From JBGTCD01 sp041749015 (GTDB lineage Bacteria; Bacteroidota; Bacteroidia; Cytophagales; Cyclobacteriaceae): a stretch of 37,139 nucleotides of DNA. Position 1 is the first letter of the stretch; the number at the start of each line of letters is the position of its first letter. The notes beneath the pieces were generated by a model that did no database searches, was not told the origin of the DNA, and saw only the letters and a program-made list of their open reading frames with translations. Made by a program: the position numbers and the translations under genes. The stretch is from assembly GCA_041749015.1 (NCBI GenBank), contig JBGTCD010000129.1, forward strand, positions 1-37,139, written 5' to 3'. Shown piece by piece: positions 31,080 through 37,139 of the stretch.

Positions 31080-33302
31080 TTAATCGTACCAAATACTTGA
31101 CTCTCTCTTGTCATAACGGGGCCTTCTTTCCGGTTCTTTGAGGTGGTCAGGGTCTTCACTGGTATTTTTAAATAGTTTGACCCATAGCAACCTGAAGCTG
31201 AAGAATTTTTCTTTTTCATTTTTGGCATTTACAGGACGATTGGCCATATAGTGGTAGCTCGGGTACATCCTGCCATCCTGGGTCTTCTTCATTTTCATGT
31301 TACCCTGATATTGGGCTGCCTTCAAAGCAGACCTGTTGGGTGCACGCCCTGCAAGTGCCCCTTTATCAGAGTTGGGATTCATTTTGATGTTGACCTGTAA
31401 TCGGGAATTACCCTGAAATTTCCCCATTTGCCGGTCGGCTTTTCCAATACCGATACCTTTCAAAGCCCCGGGGTCAGCATTGGGTCTTTTCACATATCGG
31501 GGTTGCTTGCGGTCACCCCTATAATATGGTGCATCGCCTTCCATTCCTGGTTTTAATTCAAAACTATAATGACTGCCCCGATGTTCGGATCCTTCGAATT
31601 TTCCTGGCGGCCTGACACGACGGGCCTTTAGGTTGCCCTGGTAGGTGCCTACATCCTTGGCAATCCCTCGAACCAATTCCCCTCTTTTGATATTCCCTCT
31701 GAATTGCGTGGCAGAAAGCGCTTCATTACCCGGTGATTTTTTCGGTAAGGCAGTACCGGGCTTGCCCCAGATTTTTGCACTGATGCTGCCACCCCCTTTT
31801 GGGGCTCTTCTGGCTTTGATGGATCCTGAGTACTTACCTACATCAGCCCCGTATGAAGGTTTGAGATCGTGCATGCGGTGAAAACCCTTGTATTGGGTGG
31901 CCTGTTTGGTACCGATGCCCTGAGATTTTTGTGGCAGTCTTCCTTGCTGCTTCCCCCAGATTTGTGCGCTAATGCTACCACCCCCAGTTTGAGGCCTTCT
32001 GGCTTTAATGGATCCGGTGTATTTGCCTACATCTGCCCCGTATGAAGGATTGAGTTCATGCCTGCGGAACTGGCCCTGAAATCTGGTCGCTTGTTGGGTG
32101 CCTGCTCCCCGCGATTTTTGAGGTAGTCTGCCTTGCTGCCTCCCCCATATTTTTGCACTGATACTGCCGCCGCCTGTTTGCGGTCTTCTGGCTTTGATGG
32201 ACCCGGTATGCTTGCCGACATCCGCTCCGAAAGAGGGTTTGAGTTCGTGCTTACGAAACTGCCCCTGAAACCGGGTGGCCTGCTGGGTTCCTACTCCCGG
32301 AGATTTCTGTGGCAAGGACCTTTGGAAAGTTCTTGTGATCCTTCCCGATGCACTTAGTTGGGTCCTTCTGCCTATAGGCGCACCTGCCTGGTCACCTCTC
32401 CTGGTTCTTCCTGAGGTATAATTTTGCCGGAGCCTGCGCCCTGTAATATCTCCCTGCCAACCTGCTTCGCCACGGCGGGTGGCGGTGCGATGATCACCTG
32501 CTGCTCGACCAACATAGGGCTGGTCACCGGGTTTTCTTCTTGAATATTTGGGGTCGGTCCTATAAGTAGTGACGGTCCTTGGCGGTGATCTTTTGACGGC
32601 AACCCGTCTCCCTGTAATATCCCCTTTGAAAGCTTTTTCACCACGCCCAGGAGAACGGTCTGGTATTTTTCTAGAGTAGCCATAGGCTCCATAGGGGGTC
32701 CTCGCTACGATTTTTCTACCACCTTTCCACGGATGCTCTCTCAATGAGGAAGCAGTTCGTGGGGTGGATTGTAGGCGACTTGCCCTTCGGGCACTACGGG
32801 TCTCGCTGTATGGCTTTTGGCTTAAATAGCTGGGCCCGCTTCTGAAAACGGGGGACCTCCTTACCGATGATGCACTACGGGTTCGTAATCTTCGCCCGGT
32901 AATATCGCCCCTCCAGGGTTTAGATACAGATGTCGACGGACTGGTTCTTGCGATTCCCTGGTTGCTCCAACGCCTGGGGGGCTGGCTGTACCTTGGAGAT
33001 TGGGAGGCGGTTCTGCGTATGGAGGCTGATCGCCTTGATGGTGTGGATTTGGACTGGATCCTGCGTCCGGTAATATCCCCACGAAATGCCCGGTCGCCTT
33101 TTCTGCTGCGGACCTTTTGACGGGTTTCTCTTACCTTCTTACGGTTGGACTTAGCCTGGTCACCCTGTAGTCTTTTTTGATTTTGAGAAGTGCGGGTCTG
33201 GGCATGAGATTCCCCGGATGGGGCCAGCATAGCTACAGCAAAGATGAGCATTACAATAAAGCTCCCTGAAAGTAAGAATGTGCTATGAAAAACTCTCGGC
33301 AA
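31080..33302 (-). CDS. Large basic exported repeat protein (aromatic-x-Gly motifs and 63-residue repeats)
   Basis: 740 residues, not recognised. A signal peptide of about 35 residues (I-V-M-L-I-F-A-V-A-M-L-A-P-S-G-E-S-H-A-Q) is followed by a protein very rich in Arg, Lys, Ser, Gly and Gln. The motif [FW]-x-G-D-I-T-G-R-R occurs four times, at residues 73, 130, 225 and 282 (spacing 57, 95, 57). From residue 330 a 63-residue unit beginning L-P-Q-K-S repeats at 330, 393, 456 and, degenerate, 519. Each unit holds two further copies of the theme, an F-Q-G-Q-F type and a Y-T-G-S-I-K-A-R-R type, 20 residues apart. Looser copies (Y-Q-G-N-L-K-A-R-R, Y-R-G-D-R-K, F-Q-G-N-S-R, Y-Q-G-N-M-K) continue towards residue 680. 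The tail is acidic and basic mixed and ends S-I-W-Y-D. No enzyme motif or cysteine-rich region is seen. A structural, adhesive or polyanion-binding surface role is a guess. Confidence 0.8.
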   Translation of the reverse strand: MPRVFHSTFLLSGSFIVMLIFAVAMLAPSGESHAQTRTSQNQKRLQGDQAKSNRKKVRETRQKVRSRKGDRAFRGDITGRRIQSKSTPSRRSASIRRTASQSPRYSQPPRRWSNQGIARTSPSTSVSKPWRGDITGRRLRTRSASSVRRSPVFRSGPSYLSQKPYSETRSARRASRLQSTPRTASSLREHPWKGGRKIVARTPYGAYGYSRKIPDRSPGRGEKAFKGDITGRRVAVKRSPPRTVTTYRTDPKYSRRKPGDQPYVGRAAGDHRTATRRGEAGWQGDITGRRLRQNYTSGRTRRGDQAGAPIGRRTQLSASGRITRTFQRSLPQKSPGVGTQQATRFQGQFRKHELKPSFGADVGKHTGSIKARRPQTGGGSISAKIWGRQQGRLPQKSRGAGTQQATRFQGQFRRHELNPSYGADVGKYTGSIKARRPQTGGGSISAQIWGKQQGRLPQKSQGIGTKQATQYKGFHRMHDLKPSYGADVGKYSGSIKARRAPKGGGSISAKIWGKPGTALPKKSPGNEALSATQFRGNIKRGELVRGIAKDVGTYQGNLKARRVRPPGKFEGSEHRGSHYSFELKPGMEGDAPYYRGDRKQPRYVKRPNADPGALKGIGIGKADRQMGKFQGNSRLQVNIKMNPNSDKGALAGRAPNRSALKAAQYQGNMKMKKTQDGRMYPSYHYMANRPVNAKNEKEKFFSFRLLWVKLFKNTSEDPDHLKEPERRPRYDKRESSIWYD
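31749..32315 (-). repeat. Three tandem 189-bp coding repeats
   Basis: Codes for residues 330-518 of the repeat protein: three 63-residue units, the first two differing at few positions. At DNA level the copies differ by many third-position changes, so the units are old and held by selection on the protein. A fourth, degenerate unit extends to about 31600. Confidence 0.85.
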
Positions 33303-33391
33303 AACGAAAAAATATACTGGTGTACCCGCGTTAACGCTGAAAAATGATTATGTTTTATAAGTAAAGTTAATTAAAAATTGGGACTTCTGGC

Positions 33392-33490
33392 AATTGGGTT
33401 AATTTGAAGATTATTCAATTTGAAGATTTGAAAATGGGGTAATTGGTTAATTTGAAAATTTGAAAATGATTGAATTTGAAAATGGGGTTC
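33392..33490. repeat. Two tandem AT-rich 49-50 bp repeats between genes
   Basis: Two diverged copies beginning AATTGG at 33392 and 33441. Both contain TTAATTTGAA and end in AATTTGAAAATGGGG-like sequence. Inside each, the shorter AATTTGAAA/GATTTGAAAA unit recurs. They lie in the gap between the E1 stop codon and the start of the repeat-protein gene; no gene or tRNA is visible there. Confidence 0.7.
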
Positions 33491-33505
33491 GTTAAGGTTG
33501 GGTGG

Positions 33506-35485
33506 TTAGTAGTTTAGGAGGGATTCTATTTTTTCGTTTAGGGATTTTTTAGGGAGGAAGTTTTCTTCGAGGTTGGTGGCGAAGGGGACGGGCGTATCCA
33601 GGCTGCCCACCCGCATGACCGGGGCATCGAGGGCTTCGAAACAATATTCCATAATCCAGGCTGCAATTTCAGCACCAATCCCCCCGGTGATGGTGTCTTC
33701 ATGGAGCACCAGGACCTTTCCGGTTTTTCTGACTGCGGTTGCCACTGCTTCCTGGTCCCAGGGCAGGAGGGTCCGCAAATCCAGGATTTCCAGGGTATCT
33801 TCAGGGTGATTTTTTGCTGCTTCTACAGCCCAATGGACTCCCATGCCATAGGTGATGATGGTAAGGGTCTTGCCTCTTTGCACCGTTTGGGCCTTGCCCA
33901 CCTCAATGGTGTAGTAATCCTCCGGTACCTCCCCGGAAAGAGACCTATAGAGTGCTTTATGCTCGAAATATAGAAATGGATTAGGATCTTCAATGGCTGC
34001 TGCCAACAATCCCTTGGCATCATGTGGATTAGATGGATAGACTATCTTCAGTCCCGGCACATGAAAAAACCAGGCTTCATTGGACTGAGAATGGAAGGGA
34101 CCTGCACCTACCCCTGCTCCGGTTGGCATTCGGATTACCACATCAGCATGCTGCCCCCAGCGATAATGTGCCTTGGCCAGGTTATTCACGATCTGATTGA
34201 AGCCGCAGGTTACAAAATCGGCAAACTGCATTTCTATCACTGATTTATATCCGGCAATGGAGAGCCCAAGCCCTGCGCCAATAATGGCTGATTCGCAAAG
34301 AGGTGTATTCCTGATCCTTTCCCGTCCAAATTGCTCTAAGAATCCCTCCGATATTTTAAATACCCCACCATATTCGGCGATATCCTGCCCCATAAAGAGG
34401 AGGTTGTCGTGCTTTTCAAGACTCTGCCTGAGCCCCTCCGATATGGCATCCACAAATCGGACCGTTTTAGTTTTTGAGGATTTGGGGGAAATGACATTGA
34501 CCTCGGCAGGTGCAAACAGGTCCCTCATTTCTTTCTCCAAATTTACAGGAGGGGCCCCTTCGGCAAAAGCTATTTGAAGGCCTGATTCTATTCTTTGGGC
34601 GATGCTTTTCCTTATTTTTTCCTGATAGGCTTTATCAATAATTTTTTCATCCAAAAGGAAGGCTTCAAAATTGGTAACAGGATCCTTTTTTGCCCAGGTC
34701 TCCATCAGCTCCTTAGGCACATATTTGGTACCTGATGCTTCTTCATGACCCCGCATCCGGAAAGTGAGGGCTTCTACCAATACCGGTCCCTGCCCTTTTG
34801 ACACCATTTTGGCTGCTTTTTCGATGGTGCGGTGCATATCCAGGAGATTATTGCCATCGCATTGGAGGGACTCGATCCCATATCCCGGTGCTTTATCGAT
34901 GAAATACCGGCACTTAAACTGCTCTCTGGAAGGCGTGGAGAGGCCATACCCATTGTTTTCCAAAACGAAAATCACGGGCAGTTCCCAGACCGCCGCTACA
35001 TTGAGGGCTTCATGAAAATCACCCTCACTGGCCCCACCATCTCCAGTGAAGACCATGGTAGGGATCCCGGTGCCGCGGAGTTTATTGGCCAGGGCGATAC
35101 CATCAGCCACCCCTAGCTGTGCGCCAAGGTGGGAGATCATCCCTACGATTTTATGTTCATTGGTGCCAAAGTGGAAGGAGCGGTCCCGGCCATTTGTAAA
35201 TCCGGATACTTTGCCCTGAAATTGCGCAAACAGCCTTTCCAGGGGGATATTTCGGGCGGTGAATACGCCCAGATTACGATGCATGGTGAGGATATAGGCC
35301 TCCTGGTCCAGGGCCATGGCCGCACCTACCGACACTCCTTCCTGCCCCCAGCCGGAGAACCACTTGCTGATCTTGCCCTGCCTGAGCAGGATGAGCATTT
35401 TCTCCTCGATCATCCTTGGGGTGAGGATGGCTTCGTAGAGTTCAAGGAGCCTTTTTTTAGAGAAGCCGGTGGTTTTGTATTGCAT
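33506..35485 (-). CDS. 2-oxoacid dehydrogenase E1, alpha and beta subunits fused (BCKDH-like)
   Basis: 659 residues. E1 decarboxylates a 2-oxoacid with thiamine diphosphate and acylates the lipoyl group of E2. The alpha part (about 1-325) has the ThDP motif G-D-G-G-A-S-E-G-D at 148-156, closing with L-E-N-N at 175-178, and the M-R-G-H-E-E-A-S-G loop. The beta part (about 345-659) has G-Q-D-I-A-E-Y-G-G-V-F-K, F-A-D-F, P-F-H-S-Q-S-N-E-A-W with the probable catalytic histidine, and the C-terminal D-L-R-T-L-L-P-W-D. In most bacteria these are two genes; the fusion is common in Bacteroidota. Branched-chain 2-oxoacids are the likely substrates, pyruvate an alternative. No E2 or E3 gene is nearby. 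lipA is in the same window. Confidence 0.93.
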   Translation of the reverse strand: MQYKTTGFSKKRLLELYEAILTPRMIEEKMLILLRQGKISKWFSGWGQEGVSVGAAMALDQEAYILTMHRNLGVFTARNIPLERLFAQFQGKVSGFTNGRDRSFHFGTNEHKIVGMISHLGAQLGVADGIALANKLRGTGIPTMVFTGDGGASEGDFHEALNVAAVWELPVIFVLENNGYGLSTPSREQFKCRYFIDKAPGYGIESLQCDGNNLLDMHRTIEKAAKMVSKGQGPVLVEALTFRMRGHEEASGTKYVPKELMETWAKKDPVTNFEAFLLDEKIIDKAYQEKIRKSIAQRIESGLQIAFAEGAPPVNLEKEMRDLFAPAEVNVISPKSSKTKTVRFVDAISEGLRQSLEKHDNLLFMGQDIAEYGGVFKISEGFLEQFGRERIRNTPLCESAIIGAGLGLSIAGYKSVIEMQFADFVTCGFNQIVNNLAKAHYRWGQHADVVIRMPTGAGVGAGPFHSQSNEAWFFHVPGLKIVYPSNPHDAKGLLAAAIEDPNPFLYFEHKALYRSLSGEVPEDYYTIEVGKAQTVQRGKTLTIITYGMGVHWAVEAAKNHPEDTLEILDLRTLLPWDQEAVATAVRKTGKVLVLHEDTITGGIGAEIAAWIMEYCFEALDAPVMRVGSLDTPVPFATNLEENFLPKKSLNEKIESLLNY

Positions 35486-35610
35486 TTTTTGAGATTCTGG
35501 GGCAAATATCCAGAAAAGAAGATTTTAAAAAAAATGGTATTTCAATTGAATAGAATGAAAAGGTAAAACTAGAATGGATATCAGCCTATTATGATGAGAT
35601 TGGTTTGAAT

Positions 35611-36732
35611 TCAGGGCTCAGTTTCTTCAGGTACCACCGGCTCCCATTCCCAGGCACCAACATTGATATTTTCTTTCTTGAGCAAAGCCTGGGAATCTTT
35701 AAGGAAGGTTTTTAAGGCTTCGTACTCAGCGGCATGCCCCGTGAAAAAATCTGCAGAATCCTTGTATTCAGCTGCAGGCAGGACATAAAATTGCTTTTTG
35801 CCCCCCACGACCGGGGTGTACACCCAGGTAAGTTGGTATCCGGCAGTATCGATCCAGGTTTGGTCTCCGGACCGGGCCAGAGTCAGGTGCACCATGGTCC
35901 CGCCATCAGTATACCGCTTCCGCTGATTGGAGACGAAATTACCCAGAGAGTAGGCGATAAAGCGGTCCTCCTCAAAGACCATTTTCTGGATCACATGGGG
36001 GTGTGATCCGATGATGATATCGGCACCATTCTCGGTCAGGTATTTGCCCAATTCTATCTGCTCCTGGTCGGGACTGCGCTGGTACTCTGCACCCCAGTGG
36101 ATGAAGACCACTACTTTATCCACAATAGATTTTTTGGCAGCCGTGAGGTCTGCAGCTATTCGTTCCTTGTCAATCATGTTGACGACTGTCGGGGCAGGAA
36201 TGGGCAGGCCATTGGTGCCGTAGGTATAGTTGAGTACCGCTACTCTGATGCCATTTTTTTCAAGTATCATGGGTTGGTTGAGCTTTTGGTCGGTGGTATC
36301 CTTAAAGGTGCCGGTGCGGGAAATACCCAGGCTGTCCAGGATATGAATGGTCCGGAGGATGCCTTTTTTGCCCCGGTCGCAGCTGTGGTTATTGGCAGTG
36401 ACCATCGCATCGACCCCGGCCTCCTTGAGGGCTGCTGCCAGAGCCGGTGGCGAGCTGAAAAGGGGATAACCCTTGTAGGGGGTGATGCCCAGCACTACCT
36501 CCAGATTGGCGATGGTGAAGTCGGCCCGGCTCATCGAAGGCTTCAGATATTGGAATACATGGGTGTAGTCATAGTATAAGGAATCAGCATTATAAGCATC
36601 TTTGATTTGGGTATCATGGCCCATGACATCCCCAATGAAGGTAAGGGTAAGTCTGGTGGTGTCGTCCTGTGCCATTCCCATCTGCATGATGGTAATAAAG
36701 GCTATGACTGTGAGCCAAAACTTTGGATTCAT
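35611..36732 (-). CDS. CapA-family exported metallophosphatase-like protein
   Basis: 373 residues with a signal peptide (F-W-L-T-V-I-A-F-I-T-I-M-Q-M-G-M-A-Q). The domain has the CapA / calcineurin-like phosphoesterase pattern: F-I-G-D-V-M-G-H-D near residue 33, A-N-L-E near 75, A-N-N-H-S-C-D-R-G near 115, V-F-I-H-W-G-A-E-Y near 210 and G-S-H-P-H-V-I-Q near 245, the metal ligands of the fold. In Bacillus, CapA takes part in poly-gamma-glutamate synthesis. No capB or capC is nearby, so in this organism it is more likely a stand-alone exported phosphoesterase of unknown substrate. Confidence 0.88.
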   Translation of the reverse strand: MNPKFWLTVIAFITIMQMGMAQDDTTRLTLTFIGDVMGHDTQIKDAYNADSLYYDYTHVFQYLKPSMSRADFTIANLEVVLGITPYKGYPLFSSPPALAAALKEAGVDAMVTANNHSCDRGKKGILRTIHILDSLGISRTGTFKDTTDQKLNQPMILEKNGIRVAVLNYTYGTNGLPIPAPTVVNMIDKERIAADLTAAKKSIVDKVVVFIHWGAEYQRSPDQEQIELGKYLTENGADIIIGSHPHVIQKMVFEEDRFIAYSLGNFVSNQRKRYTDGGTMVHLTLARSGDQTWIDTAGYQLTWVYTPVVGGKKQFYVLPAAEYKDSADFFTGHAAEYEALKTFLKDSQALLKKENINVGAWEWEPVVPEETEP

Positions 36733-36942
36733 AAGGGGAAATCTACAAAAATTATGCTAAATCCTTTAATGGGGGATACTCAAATCTAGGTAAAAGAAAC
36801 TGATTTGGTTTAAGGAGACTTTGAGGTCCTCTCTCCAGGAGAAAATTCAACTTCGTGGCTCCTGACTTTTTTCTGGTATTGATCCAATTTGTTTTTTCTG
36901 AAAACCAACTCCTTACCTTTATGTACTTACTATTTCATTGGA

Positions 36943-36982
36943 GCTTGGCCTCGCCGGCCGGGCCTACCTTCGGCAGGCAAGC
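36943..36982. repeat. GC-rich 40-bp imperfect palindrome between genes
   Basis: Outer arms GCTTG/CAAGC, then CCT/AGG and GCCG/CGGC with single-base bulges, and an inner GCCTACC-TTC-GGCAGGC hairpin with one mismatch. It is far more GC-rich than its AT-rich surroundings. It lies in the roughly 300-base gap between capA (ends at 36732) and the transposase fragment; nothing else coding is seen in that gap. Looks like a dispersed REP-type element or an insertion-sequence edge. Confidence 0.55.
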
Positions 36983-37029
36983 CTTACTTTTCTCCTTGAT
37001 GGATTTGCAATAAAAAACTGGACAAATAG

Positions 37030-37139
37030 TTAAGCACATCTCAAATAATTTATTTTGTTGAATTGCTCTGGGGTTTTGTAGCCCAGACTAGAGTGTTTTC
37101 TTTTCCGGTTGTACCAAATTTCTATGAAATTAAATATTT
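37030..37139 (-). mobile_element. C-terminal end of an IS3-family transposase (partial, runs off the edge)
   Basis: The reverse strand encodes 35 residues ending the integrase domain: I-E-I-W-Y-N-R-K-R-K-H-S-S-L-G-Y-K-T-P-E-Q-F-N, then a TAA at 37030-37032. The Y-N-x-x-R-x-H-S-S-L-G-Y-x-T-P-x-x-F pattern is the classic tail of IS3-family OrfB (rve domain) proteins. The rest of the element lies beyond the window. The insertion sequence end should be in the bases just left of 37030, where the minus strand reads TTGTCCAGTTTTTTATTGCA; I could not fix the terminal repeat without its partner. Confidence 0.88.

Noticed and set aside
31600..32315. Regular repeats that might be a CRISPR array
   Set aside because: Units are 189 bp, continuous, in frame and protein-coding; there are no short repeats separated by unique spacers.
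35129..35566. Open frame of 145 codons antisense to the E1 fusion and extending past its start
   Set aside because: Mirror of the E1 alpha reading frame; no initiation signal or recognisable domain.
36097..36579. Open frame of 160 codons antisense to the CapA-like gene
   Set aside because: The minus-strand frame has all metallophosphatase motifs; the plus-strand frame matches nothing and has no promoter or signal.

Overview
The window looks like chromosome from a member of the Bacteroidota, probably a Cytophagales-type bacterium. The evidence is a fused SecDF, a GldH-type gliding lipoprotein next to a RicT/PSP1 protein, a bacillithiol-type YtxJ protein, a fused alpha/beta 2-oxoacid dehydrogenase E1, and promoters of the form TTG-N19/20-TAnnTTTG with little Shine-Dalgarno use. 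Nearly all genes are housekeeping or envelope functions, packed with 1-20 bp overlaps. No prophage, CRISPR array, tRNA or rRNA was seen.

Layout. 1-2492: the 3' part of a cysteine desulfurase, converging on a secreted caspase-fold protein. 2689-4926: an SDR protein and an ALDH8-like dehydrogenase resembling 2-aminomuconate semialdehyde dehydrogenase (kynurenine route). 4935-9636: ndk, then a tight operon of nrnA, two double-FKBP lipoproteins, rdgB and udk. 9757-13331: a small membrane protein with an almost leaderless promoter, then secDF and a strong terminator. 13389-22028 (minus strand): recQ, purD, ricT, gldH, a small beta-barrel protein, trkA and trkH. 22107-25152: kdsD and manC for surface sugar precursors, converging on a nitronate monooxygenase.

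25308-28548 is the part most likely to hold an undescribed system. An ABC ATPase and a MacB/FtsX-type permease with a histidine-rich outer domain are flanked by three paralogous small exported proteins. All three share a C-F-F-C-G-x-x-G-P-E motif. Two of them sit in the ABC operon; the third is convergent and lies directly after lipA.

28553-37139: lipA, a secreted barrel-like protein, the thiol-stress pair osmC/ytxJ (tail-to-tail, overlapping), a 740-residue highly basic exported protein built from a short aromatic-x-Gly motif (including a 63-residue tandem repeat), the E1 fusion, a CapA-like metallophosphatase, a GC-rich palindrome, and the C-terminal end of an IS3-family transposase running off the right edge.

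Family assignments come from motifs read by eye; no database search was possible.
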